Shown: one piece after another, positions 50,544-57,915 of the stretch
Position numbering within the stretch: the first letter of the stretch is position 1
Layout of the letters: each line of letters starts with the position of its first letter
NCBI RefSeq assembly: GCF_002250625.1
Contig: NZ_NMVQ01000005.1
Location: 1 to 64,000, forward strand
From: Enemella dayhoffiae
Lineage (GTDB): Bacteria; Actinomycetota; Actinomycetes; Propionibacteriales; Propionibacteriaceae
Direction: 5' to 3'
Length of the DNA: 64,000 nucleotides
Notes under the pieces: generated by a model
Seen by the model: only the letters and a program-made list of their open reading frames with translations
What the model was told of the DNA's origin: nothing
Databases searched by the model: none
Translations under genes and position numbers: made by a program

Positions 50544-50638
50544 CGGCCCTCATCGATGATCATGGTCGCCAGCCAGATTCGATTGTCGACCGCCGCGCCC
50601 CTCCGGTACACTCGACCCTCGGTCGGTCCGCCGACCAC

Positions 50639-50714
50639 GCCGCCTTAGCTCAGTAGGCAGAGCAACTCACTCGTAATGAGTAGGTCGGGGGTTCGACTCC
50701 CCCAGGCGGCTCCA
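50639..50714 (+). tRNA. tRNA-Thr (anticodon CGT)
   Basis: A full cloverleaf can be drawn. The acceptor GCCGCCT pairs with AGGCGGC, D-arm GCTC/GAGC is present, the anticodon stem ACTCA/TGAGT carries loop CTCGTAA (anticodon CGT), and the T-arm GGGGG/CCCCC has loop TTCGACT. CCA is encoded after discriminator T. It reads ACG threonine codons. Confidence 0.97.
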
Positions 50715-50742
50715 TTACACGTCGGTCTTGATTGGCCGCCAC

Positions 50743-51075
50743 TCAGACGTCGATCACCCGGCCGGCGATTGCACTGGTGGTCCCCCACCGGTTGTAGCAA
50801 CCCGCCTTGCCTGTCTCGGTCAGGCGACTGGCACGCAAGAAGTCCTTGGTCGCCTCCTCTGCTGGTGGGCTCAACGCCAGCAGGCCCAACTCGTTGCAGG
50901 CGTCCCAGTTGTAGACCACCGGCGCGAAGTCCGCGAGCCGCATTCGCTCCGGCAGTGGTGACTGCGGTGGGGGCAGCAGTCTCTTCACCAACTCCCGAGC
51001 CTGGCCGCCGACCCACGTGAAACTCGACGCCTCCGAACGTGCCAACCGCTCATAGCGCGCGACACATTCCTTCAC
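50743..51075 (-). CDS. Conserved-looking hypothetical protein, no recognised family
   Basis: A 110-residue open frame from GTG at 51075 (VKECVARYERLARSE). It has a mixed Arg/Glu N-terminus, FTWVGGQARELVKRLLPPP, and a C-terminal half rich in aromatic and small residues (VVYNWDACNELGLLAL, CYNRWGTTSAIAG). There is no signal peptide or membrane segment. Third-position GC is lower than in neighbours, and it lies next to a tRNA and tandem repeats, so it could be a small accessory gene. The start falls within the first 19-bp repeat. Confidence 0.5.
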   Translation of the reverse strand: MKECVARYERLARSEASSFTWVGGQARELVKRLLPPPQSPLPERMRLADFAPVVYNWDACNELGLLALSPPAEEATKDFLRASRLTETGKAGCYNRWGTTSAIAGRVIDV

Positions 51076-51129
51076 ACCAAGACCGTAACGGCACACCAAG
51101 ACCGTAACGGCACACCAAGACCGTAACGG
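51073..51129 (+). repeat. Three tandem copies of a 19-bp unit
   Basis: CACACCAAGACCGTAACGG is repeated exactly three times (51073-51091, 51092-51110, 51111-51129). The first copy overlaps the start of the minus-strand hypothetical gene, so the others lie in its promoter/leader. No CRISPR-like spacers are present. Confidence 0.9.
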
Positions 51130-51207
51130 CTCGCCCGGGTCATACGAGCCGCGCGCTGTGTCGCGGTCCGGCTGACGGCACGACCCCTTCCGCCTCCACC
51201 GACTATC

Positions 51208-51221
51208 GGGATAATCATCCC
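51208..51221. promoter_or_regulatory. Palindrome touching the start codon of the hydrolase gene
   Basis: GGGAT-AATC-ATCCC ends one base before the ATG at 51222. It contains GATAAT, which fits a -10 hexamer for a leaderless transcript, so a repressor binding here would block transcription. No ribosome site is visible. Confidence 0.4.
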
Positions 51222-52043
51222 ATGAACGCAGAGAATCCCGAGATCGGCAGCTACGTCCAGACCGGTGACATCCGCACCAACCACCACGACCTGGGCAGTG
51301 GTGCGCCGCTGCTGCTGCTGCACGGCTCCGGCCCGGGCGTCAGCGCGTACGCCAACTGGCGCCTGGTGATGCAACCCCTGGCCGAGCACGCCCGCGTACT
51401 CGCTCCCGACCTGGCCGGCTTCGGCTACACCGAGATCCCCGACGGACTGGAGTTCTCCCGAGACGTCTGGCTGCAGCAGATCGTCGACTTCCTCGACGCC
51501 AAGGGACTCGACAAGGTCGACGTGGTCGGCAACTCGTTCGGCGGGTCGATGGCGCTGGCGCTGGCCATCCACCACCCCGAGCGGGTGAACCGGCTGATCC
51601 TGATGGGCAGCGTGGGCGTACCGTTCGAGCTCACCGAGGGTCTCGACGCGGTCTGGGGCTACCAGCCCTCCCCCGAGACGATGGGTCGACTTATGCGGGA
51701 AACCTTTGCGTACAACAGTTCCCTGATCACCGACGAGATGGTGCAGGGCCGCTACACCGCCAGTCTGCGCACCCAGGCCGACTTCGAGCGGATGTTCCCC
51801 GCCCCCCGGCAGCGGTGGGTCGACGCGATGGCGCACCCGGAGCAGGCGATCCGCGGCATCACCGCGCCCACCCTGCTGATCCACGGCCGCGACGACAAGG
51901 TGATCCCGCTGTCCACCAGCCTCACCATGCTGGAGTGGATCGACGACGCCCAGGCGCACATCTTCGGCCGCTGCGGGCACTGGACCCAGATCGAGTACGC
52001 CAACGAGTTCTGCTCGCTGGTGGCCGACTTCCTGGCCGACTGA
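51222..52043 (+). CDS. Alpha/beta hydrolase, meta-cleavage-product hydrolase-like
   Basis: A 273-residue alpha/beta hydrolase. HGSGPGVSAYANW (oxyanion region near residue 34), nucleophile elbow GNSFGGSMA near residue 107, acid in HGRDDKVIP near 226, and His in GRCGHWTQ near 254. HGSGPG and the general pattern resemble hydrolases of aromatic meta-cleavage pathways (BphD/XylF/HsaD), but no other degradation genes are nearby, so the substrate is open. It is transcribed towards yceI, with a strong hairpin between them. Confidence 0.82.
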   Translation: MNAENPEIGSYVQTGDIRTNHHDLGSGAPLLLLHGSGPGVSAYANWRLVMQPLAEHARVLAPDLAGFGYTEIPDGLEFSRDVWLQQIVDFLDAKGLDKVDVVGNSFGGSMALALAIHHPERVNRLILMGSVGVPFELTEGLDAVWGYQPSPETMGRLMRETFAYNSSLITDEMVQGRYTASLRTQADFERMFPAPRQRWVDAMAHPEQAIRGITAPTLLIHGRDDKVIPLSTSLTMLEWIDDAQAHIFGRCGHWTQIEYANEFCSLVADFLAD

Positions 52044-52053
52044 AATCCAGAGG

Positions 52054-52074
52054 TGGCTTCGACAGGCTCAGCCA
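52054..52074 (-). repeat. Dispersed repeat copy after the hydrolase gene
   Basis: The complement of TGGCTGAGCCTGTCGAAGCCA, identical over 21 bp to 50406-50426 but in opposite orientation. Confidence 0.8.
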
Positions 52075-52096
52075 CCGTAGGGATCAGCCACCGAAC

Positions 52097-52121
52097 GGGG
52101 CCCCGGGAATCCCGGGGCCCC
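52097..52121. terminator. Bidirectional hairpin between convergent hydrolase and yceI genes
   Basis: GGGGCCCCGGG and CCCGGGGCCCC form 11 perfect pairs around AAT. It lies 54 nt after the hydrolase stop and 25 nt after the yceI stop. It has no T-tract, as is common for hairpin terminators in high-GC actinobacteria. Confidence 0.7.
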
Positions 52122-52145
52122 AATCCGTGCAGGAGACGCGCTCGA

Positions 52146-52712
52146 TCAGGCCTGCTTGATGGCCGAGATCTCGAAGACGAGCTTCACCTTCTCCGAGACC
52201 AGCACGCCACCGGTCTCGAGGGCGGCGTTCCAGGTCAGCCCGAAGTCCTTGCGGTTGACGTCGACCTCACCCTCGAAGCCGGCGCGCTGGTTGCCGAACG
52301 GGTCCAGGGCGGCACCGGTGAACTCGAACGGGATGGTCACGGGACGGGTCACGTCCTTGATGGTGAGGTCACCCGTCACCTCGAACTCGTTGCCGCCGGT
52401 CACCTTCACGTCGGTGCTGCGGAAGGTCCAGGTCGGATACTTCTCCACATCGAAGAAGTCACCGGAGCGCAGGTGGCCGTCCCGATCGGCGCTGCGGGTG
52501 TCGACGGAGTTGACGTCGATCTCCACCTGCACCGAGGAGGCGGCCGGGTTCTGGCCGTCCAGCTGGGCGGTGCCGGAGAAGTTCGGGAAGTAGCCGCGGA
52601 CCTTGGTGATCATCGCGTGGCGGGCGACAAAGCTCACCGAGGAGTGCGACGGGTCGAGGGCGTAGCTGCCCTGCAGGTCGGTCAGGCTGGTCACGGCGGT
52701 CTGGGTGTTCAT
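52146..52712 (-). CDS. YceI family lipid-binding protein
   Basis: A 188-residue lipocalin-like YceI protein: YALDPSHSSVSFVARHAMITKVRGYF at the start, then SADRDGHLRSGDFFDVEKYP and FEGEVDVNRKDFGL. YceI proteins bind polyisoprenoid chains in a beta-barrel. No signal peptide is present, so it is probably cytoplasmic, as in many actinobacterial members. AAGGAG precedes the ATG. The promoter region has a good -35/-10 pair and an operator-like inverted repeat. Confidence 0.93.
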   Translation of the reverse strand: MNTQTAVTSLTDLQGSYALDPSHSSVSFVARHAMITKVRGYFPNFSGTAQLDGQNPAASSVQVEIDVNSVDTRSADRDGHLRSGDFFDVEKYPTWTFRSTDVKVTGGNEFEVTGDLTIKDVTRPVTIPFEFTGAALDPFGNQRAGFEGEVDVNRKDFGLTWNAALETGGVLVSEKVKLVFEISAIKQA

Positions 52713-52727
52713 CTCAGTCTCCTTTTG

Positions 52728-52773
52728 ATTGATCGTTCAATTAGATCATAACACCCTGTGATTCAACGTTCAA
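52728..52773 (-). promoter_or_regulatory. yceI promoter with operator-like inverted repeat
   Basis: On the minus strand TTGAAC (52768-52773) and TATGAT (52745-52750) are separated by exactly 17 bp, a good primary-sigma promoter. Just downstream ATTGATCGTTCAAT (52728-52741) is an inverted repeat over the expected transcription start. The wider -35 region is flanked by TGATT/AATCA arms (52759-52780). A repressor is likely, but its gene is not adjacent. Confidence 0.6.
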
Positions 52774-52786
52774 ACAATCAGTCCTG

Positions 52787-52809
52787 CGCGTTCCTTTACA
52801 CGGAACGCG
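52787..52809. promoter_or_regulatory. Inverted repeat upstream of modA
   Basis: CGCGTTCC and GGAACGCG are perfect 8-bp arms around a 7-nt centre, ending 21 nt before the modA start. It could be an operator or a leader hairpin; it does not resemble the classic ModE site. Confidence 0.4.
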
Positions 52810-52830
52810 AATCTTCGATAGGAACCTGGG

Positions 52831-53592
52831 GTGCGCACTTCACCGAGAGCGGCCCTCCTCGCCGCCGTGGCCAGCCTGGTCCTGCCGCTGACGGCCTGCC
52901 CCCAGCCCGGCCGCACCACCAGCGGTTCGACGATCACCGTGTACGCCGCCGCGTCGCTGAACAAGACGTTCACCCAGCTCGGCAGCGACTTTGAGGCCGC
53001 CCACCCGGGCAGCACGGTACGCCTGGTGTTCGGCGGTTCCGCCGATCTGCTCGCGCAGTTGCAGAACGGTGCGCCGGGTGACGTGCTGGCCACCGCCGAC
53101 GAGCCCACGATGAGCCGGGCCACCGATGCCGGACTGATCTCGGCCCCACCAACCATCTTCGCCACAAACCGGCTGACCATCGCTACGGCCCCCGGGAATC
53201 CCAAGCAGATAAGGAGTCTGGCCGACCTGGCTCGAGTGAGCCTGGTCACCTGTGCCCCGCAGGTCCCGTGCGGCAACGCCACCGGGCAGGTCGCCCGTGC
53301 GGCCGGGGTGACTCTCAAGCCGGTCAGCGAGGAGAACAGCGTGAGCGACGTGCTCGGCAAGGTGACCAGCGGGCAGGCGGATGCCGGGATCGTCTATCGC
53401 ACCGACACCCGCGCGGCCGGCAGCAAGGTGACCGCGGTCGACTTCCCCGAGGCGGAGCAGGTGCTCAACCGCTACCCGATCACCGTGCTGAAGGCGTCCG
53501 CGCAGCCCGGCTCCGCCGCCGAGTTCACCGACTTCGTACGCTCCGAACGAGGGCGGCAGGTGCTCACCGAGGCGGGCTTCGGCGCGGGCTGA
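52831..53592 (+). CDS. modA: Molybdate-binding lipoprotein of an ABC transporter
   Basis: A 253-residue solute-binding protein with a signal peptide and lipobox LTAC (Cys near residue 23). TVYAAASLNKTFTQLG, VFGGSADLLAQLQNGAPGDV and SGQADAGIVYRTDT match ModA, which captures molybdate or tungstate. No modB or modC follows: the next gene is on the other strand with 2 nt between stops. It is therefore an orphan binding protein that must use a transporter encoded elsewhere. The start is GTG at 52831. Confidence 0.88.
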   Translation: MRTSPRAALLAAVASLVLPLTACPQPGRTTSGSTITVYAAASLNKTFTQLGSDFEAAHPGSTVRLVFGGSADLLAQLQNGAPGDVLATADEPTMSRATDAGLISAPPTIFATNRLTIATAPGNPKQIRSLADLARVSLVTCAPQVPCGNATGQVARAAGVTLKPVSEENSVSDVLGKVTSGQADAGIVYRTDTRAAGSKVTAVDFPEAEQVLNRYPITVLKASAQPGSAAEFTDFVRSERGRQVLTEAGFGAG

Positions 53593-53594
53593 GC

Positions 53595-55223
53595 TCAGCA
53601 GGTCAGATCCTCGGCCGGCGGCCCACTGGTGAACAGGCGTACCACCGCGTCGTCGACGCACTGCGACTTGCCCCCGTACGCCGCATGGCCCTCACCGCTG
53701 TAGGTGAGCAGCCGGGCCGAGCCGATTTCGCGCGCCATCCGGGGGGCGTACTCGTAGGGGGTGGCCGAGTCACCGGTCGTGCCGATCACCAGGATCCCGG
53801 TCACTCCGGGTGCCGCGACCGGGCCGGCCGGCGGGCGGGGCGGCACCGGCCAGCTCGGGCACAGATAGTCGGGCCCGAAATAGCGCCCGAACACCGGCGC
53901 CTGCTGCGCCTCCCGGGCGGCCCGGGCGTCGGCCCCGGCGAACCCTTGATCGGCGCGGTCGAGGCAGCGCACCGCGCCGAAGGCGTACACCCGGCCCTGA
54001 TAGGCACCCGTCCGGCTCCGCCCGTCATAGGCATCGGCCAGGGCGAGCAGGGCGGTCCCGTCCCCGGCGCGGGCCTGCTCCACGGCGGCCAGCAGATCCG
54101 GCCAACCAGACCGGTTCCGATAGAGCAGCGAGACCACCCCAGTCACCGCCTTCGACTGGGTCAGCGACCGCGCCGAGTTGGTGGGGATCGCTGCGGCATC
54201 GGCCCGGTCGAACAGCGAGGTCACCGACGCGAGCACCGCGGCCCGGTCCCGACCCAGGCTGCACCCGTCGGCAGCACACCAGTCGGCGAAGGCGGTCAAC
54301 GCCCGATCGAACCCCATCGCCTGCACCACCGACTGGTCGTCGGTCACGTTGACCGCCCCGTCCAGGCCCATCGCCCCGACCCGATCCGGATACAGCTGGG
54401 CATATCGCGACCCGATCGCGGTACCGTAGGAATAGCCGAAATAGTTCAGTTTCTGCTCACCCACGAGCCCGCGCAGCAGGTCCAGGTCACGTACCGTGTC
54501 AATCGTGGAGACGTGCTGCAGCAGCTCCCCGGAGCCGTCCAGGCAGGCGCGGGTGAAGTCCAGTGTCTGCTGTCGGTACGCCGCGCGCTCGGCCTCGTCG
54601 TCGGGTGACCCGTCGGCCGCCAGGTAGGCGTCGGTGGCGGCCGGATCCGCACAGCGCACCGGCGTGGAACGCCCTGTTCCGCGCGGATCCCAGCCGACGA
54701 TGTCGAACTGCTCCAGGCCCTTGCGCCGGAAGTTGGTCGCCAAGGCGGTGCCACCCTCCCCCGGCCCGCCGGGGTTGACGAAGATCGTGCCCAGCCGCGG
54801 TTCGCGGGTGGCCGGCACCTTCAGCAGCTGCAGGGTGACCGCCCGATCGTCGGGTCGCTCGGCGTCCAACGGGGCGAGCACCCGGGCGCACTCGAACTCT
54901 CGCTGACCCAGGGTGCAGCGGCGCCAGTCCACCGGCTGCTGCTGATAGCGCGCCGCCCCCGAGCCCGGCGGCGGGGCGACCAGTCCGGGCACCTCGACCG
55001 CGGGGATCGGGAGCCTGGGCCGGTCCGGGGAGATCGGGCTGGGTGCCGCTGTCGGGGTGGGCGGGGCCGAGGCGGTCGGCTTCGGGGTGCTCGCCACCGT
55101 CGCGTCGGCCGAGGGCTGCGGCGTACCGAACAGGGACGGATCGCGGACCGGACCGGGCTGGCTGCAGCCGAGCAGGGCCACAGCCAGCGCACCCGCCACG
55201 GCGACGGCGACCTTGGAACCCAT
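53595..55223 (-). CDS. Secreted alpha/beta-hydrolase lipoprotein, tripeptidyl aminopeptidase-like
   Basis: A 542-residue exported hydrolase. A signal peptide ends in lipobox LLGC near residue 20, followed by a long Pro/Ala/Thr-rich stalk (about 25-80). FVNPGGPGEGG and WDPRGTGRSTPVRC are the TAP/SlpD-type oxyanion and loop motifs. The nucleophile is in YFGYSYGTAIG, and the C-terminal TAP domain contains IGTTGDSATPYEYA and the His in GEGHAAYG. Cys residues near the end (SQCVDDAV, DLTC) may form disulfides. It probably trims peptides at the cell surface. The ATG at 55223 fits the signal peptide. Confidence 0.87.
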   Translation of the reverse strand: MGSKVAVAVAGALAVALLGCSQPGPVRDPSLFGTPQPSADATVASTPKPTASAPPTPTAAPSPISPDRPRLPIPAVEVPGLVAPPPGSGAARYQQQPVDWRRCTLGQREFECARVLAPLDAERPDDRAVTLQLLKVPATREPRLGTIFVNPGGPGEGGTALATNFRRKGLEQFDIVGWDPRGTGRSTPVRCADPAATDAYLAADGSPDDEAERAAYRQQTLDFTRACLDGSGELLQHVSTIDTVRDLDLLRGLVGEQKLNYFGYSYGTAIGSRYAQLYPDRVGAMGLDGAVNVTDDQSVVQAMGFDRALTAFADWCAADGCSLGRDRAAVLASVTSLFDRADAAAIPTNSARSLTQSKAVTGVVSLLYRNRSGWPDLLAAVEQARAGDGTALLALADAYDGRSRTGAYQGRVYAFGAVRCLDRADQGFAGADARAAREAQQAPVFGRYFGPDYLCPSWPVPPRPPAGPVAAPGVTGILVIGTTGDSATPYEYAPRMAREIGSARLLTYSGEGHAAYGGKSQCVDDAVVRLFTSGPPAEDLTC

Positions 55224-55275
55224 GCCACCAAATCTAGGTGCCCGCCCCGCACACACGTCCCCCGAACATGCGAGC

Positions 55276-55303
55276 GCCCCGCGTCCGGAGGCGGACGCGG
55301 GGC
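55276..55303 (-). terminator. Hairpin terminator after the DoxX-like gene
   Basis: GCCCCGCGTCC and GGACGCGGGGC pair perfectly over 11 bp with a 6-nt loop, 12 nt beyond the stop of the minus-strand DoxX-like gene. Confidence 0.65.
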
Positions 55304-55315
55304 GGCCGCGGTGGT

Positions 55316-56008
55316 TCAGTTCTTGGCGGCCGCGCGCCGGCGACGGAAGGCGGCGTCGACGCTCGCCCCGCCGGCCCCGACGCACAGCAGCAGGACGCCG
55401 ACCGCACCGAGCAGCAGCTCCAGCTCGCCGCTCAGCGAGTTGCCGGTGAACGGGTTCTGGATCCACTTCACGAACACCAGGGCGCCGATGCCGATCGCGG
55501 CCACGCCCAAGCCGGCGAGCCGGGTCAGCATGCCGAGCACCAGGGCGACGGCGATCGCGACCTCGCTGGCGGCCAGCACATAGCTCATGATCACCGGCTC
55601 GGGGATGATCGTGTCGTTCAGCATCTGCTGCACCTTGGTGATGTCCATCGCCTTGGCATAGCCGTGGATGCCCATGATCCCGGCGGTCACCAGACGCAGG
55701 ATCAGCAGCCCGAAGGAGCCGAGGAACTTGTCGGTGGTGCGCTTCGGCTTCGGCGCGACCGGCGCGGCCGCGGGCTCGACCGCCTTGCGACGGGTGCCGA
55801 GCGCCTGGTCACGCTCCTGGCGGCGGCGCTGCCGCTCGGCGGCATCGGCCGGCGGGGCCGGCACCGGCTCGACGCGGCTCGAGCCGTGGGTGCCGGACTG
55901 GCCCTTGGTGCCGAGCTGAATCGTGCGGTCGTTGATGCCGTCCAGGTCGAGCGGTCGGGTCTCGTCGAGCTCCGAACCGGAACGGGGAAGGGTGTCGCGA
56001 ACGCTCAT
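55316..56008 (-). CDS. DoxX-family membrane protein
   Basis: A 230-residue protein. A hydrophilic, probably cytoplasmic N-terminus of about 95 residues, rich in Arg, Pro and Ala, precedes four hydrophobic segments beginning GLLILRLVTAGIMGIHGYAK, the DoxX opening. VKWIQNPFTGNSLSGELELLLG is the matching C-terminal region. DoxX relatives are linked to redox or oxidative-stress membrane complexes in actinobacteria. The long N-terminal extension is unusual compared with the roughly 130-residue core. Confidence 0.8.
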   Translation of the reverse strand: MSVRDTLPRSGSELDETRPLDLDGINDRTIQLGTKGQSGTHGSSRVEPVPAPPADAAERQRRRQERDQALGTRRKAVEPAAAPVAPKPKRTTDKFLGSFGLLILRLVTAGIMGIHGYAKAMDITKVQQMLNDTIIPEPVIMSYVLAASEVAIAVALVLGMLTRLAGLGVAAIGIGALVFVKWIQNPFTGNSLSGELELLLGAVGVLLLCVGAGGASVDAAFRRRRAAAKN

Positions 56009-56104
56009 GATGGGGAAGTCCTTCGACGATGGGGAAGTTGCGGGCCGCGGGCGACCATTTGCAGGTTAGCGCGAGGATCGGCGTACGCCGCGCAGCGACA
56101 CGGC

Positions 56105-57283
56105 TCAGCGATCCGCCTCGACCAGCGCGATCATCATCGACTCCACCGCCAGCAGCGGAGCCACGTTGCCCTCGATCGCGGTCCGGCAGGCCAGCAGCGC
56201 ATCGATCCGACGCAGCGTCGCCTCCGGGGTGGACCGCCGCCCCAGCCCGGTGATCTCGCGGGCCAGCTCGGGATTCACCAGCTCCGCCCCGGCCCGGGTC
56301 TGCTCACTCAGCACATCGCGGTAATAGCCGGTCAACTCGGTCAGCGCCCGGTCCAGGGCGTCGCGCTGCAACCGCTTGGCCCGGGCCTTCTGCTGCTCCT
56401 CCAGGTCTTTGAGCGCGGCCGTGGCCTGCCGCGGCCGGGCCCCCTTGGTACCGAAACCGAGCGCCTCCTCCAACGCCGCCCGCTCGCGGGAGTCCAGCTC
56501 TGCCGTCGCCGCGGCCGCCTCCTCGTTGGTCGCCTCGACCAGGTTGGCGGCGGCCTCCAGGCAGGCCGCCAATCCGGTCAGCGAGTTGGGGATCCGCAGC
56601 ACCTCGCGTCGCCGGTTCCGCGCCCCCTCGTTGCGGGCCAGTGCCCGGGCGCGCCCGACGTGACCGCCCGAGGCGCGGGCCGCGTACGCCGCCATGGCCG
56701 CGTCGACCCCGTCGCGGCGGATCAGCAGGTCGGCGATCGCTGCCGGGTTGGGGGTGGTCAGGGTGAGCAGCCGGCACCGCGACCGGATGGTGGCGACCAC
56801 GTCGTCGGGGGTGGGCGCACACAGGATCCACACCGTCCGCGCGGCCGGCTCCTCGATCGCCTTCAGCAGGGCGTCGGCGCCGCGTTCGGTGACCCGATCG
56901 GCGTCCTCGACGACCAGCACCTGACGCCGCCCCAGGGTGGGGCTCATCGACGCGCGCCGGACGAGGTCGCGGACCTCCTCGACCCCGATCGACAACATCT
57001 CGGTGCGGACCAGGGTCACGTCGGGGTGCGCCCCGGACATGGCGGTCCGGCAGGCCGTGCACTCCCCGCAGCCCCCGCGCTCGCACTGCAGGGCGGCGGC
57101 GAACGCCCGGCCAGCGTTGGAGCGACCCGAACCCGGCGGCCCGGTGATCAGCCAGGCGTGGCTCATCGCGTTCCTGGCCCCGGCGACGGCGCGCCGCAGC
57201 ACCTCGATCGCGGGCTGCTGCCCGACCAGGTCGGCCCAGACCCCGGTCGGCGCGGTGGTGGCGGTGGTCGCGGTGTCCGTCAT
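56105..57283 (-). CDS. holB: DNA polymerase III subunit delta prime
   Basis: A 392-residue clamp-loader subunit. The P-loop is GPPGSGRS near residue 52, with Arg in place of the usual Lys; delta-prime subunits often do not bind ATP. The zinc-module cysteines are CERGGCGECTAC near residue 77. VLVVEDADRVTERGADALLK is the Walker-B-like region. It overlaps tmk (ATGA), the common tmk-holB order in actinobacteria. Confidence 0.93.
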   Translation of the reverse strand: MTDTATTATTAPTGVWADLVGQQPAIEVLRRAVAGARNAMSHAWLITGPPGSGRSNAGRAFAAALQCERGGCGECTACRTAMSGAHPDVTLVRTEMLSIGVEEVRDLVRRASMSPTLGRRQVLVVEDADRVTERGADALLKAIEEPAARTVWILCAPTPDDVVATIRSRCRLLTLTTPNPAAIADLLIRRDGVDAAMAAYAARASGGHVGRARALARNEGARNRRREVLRIPNSLTGLAACLEAAANLVEATNEEAAAATAELDSRERAALEEALGFGTKGARPRQATAALKDLEEQQKARAKRLQRDALDRALTELTGYYRDVLSEQTRAGAELVNPELAREITGLGRRSTPEATLRRIDALLACRTAIEGNVAPLLAVESMMIALVEADR

Positions 57284-57915
57284 CGGCCCAGCGTCGCAGG
57301 TGGCACCGACACCAGCTCGTCCACCCGCGTGGTCACGGCGGCGGAGATCTCGTCGCGGCTGCGCCGGGCGGGCAGCACCAGATAGCGATCCGGCTCGGCG
57401 GCGGCCAGCTCGACGAACGCATTTCGAACCCTGGTGTGGAATTCGACGCCCAGCCCCTCGAGCCGGTCCTTCACCTCCTTGCGGTGCACCGCCTCGTCGG
57501 GGTCGACGTCGAGCAGCACGGTCAGGTCCGGTCGCAACCCGTCGGTCGCCCAGTCGGCGAGTTCACGGACCCGTTCGGTGCCCAGCCCCCGACCCGCTCC
57601 CTGATAGGCGATCATCGAGTCCACATAGCGGTCGCACACCACCACCGCGCCGCGCTCGAGCGCCGGGCGTACCACCTGGAACAGGTGCTGCGCCTTGTCG
57701 GCCGCGATCAGCAGGGCTTCGGCCCGCAGGTCCACCTCACCGGTGCTGGGGTCGAGCACGATTCCGCGCACCTGCTGGCCGAGCTCGGTGTCGCCGGGTT
57801 CGCGGGTGAGCACCACCTCATGGCCCTGTTCGGTCAGCCAGTCGACCAGTCGGCGTACCTGGGTCGACTTCCCGGCACCGTCCCCGCCCTCGAACACCAC
57901 GAACCAGCCGGTCAT
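57280..57915 (-). CDS. tmk: Thymidylate kinase
   Basis: A 211-residue enzyme phosphorylating dTMP to dTDP. The P-loop is FEGGDGAGKSTQ near residue 8, the DR-Y motif is CDRYVDSMIAYQGAGRGLG, and LDVDPDEAVHRK is the LID-side block. It ends inside the holB start and lies directly upstream of holB on the same strand. The CYTH-CHAD gene upstream stops one base before its ATG. Confidence 0.95.
   Translation of the reverse strand: MTGWFVVFEGGDGAGKSTQVRRLVDWLTEQGHEVVLTREPGDTELGQQVRGIVLDPSTGEVDLRAEALLIAADKAQHLFQVVRPALERGAVVVCDRYVDSMIAYQGAGRGLGTERVRELADWATDGLRPDLTVLLDVDPDEAVHRKEVKDRLEGLGVEFHTRVRNAFVELAAAEPDRYLVLPARRSRDEISAAVTTRVDELVSVPPATLGR

Noticed and set aside
51073-51129. Three direct repeats as a CRISPR array
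   Set aside because: The units are contiguous 19-mers without spacers and no cas genes are present.
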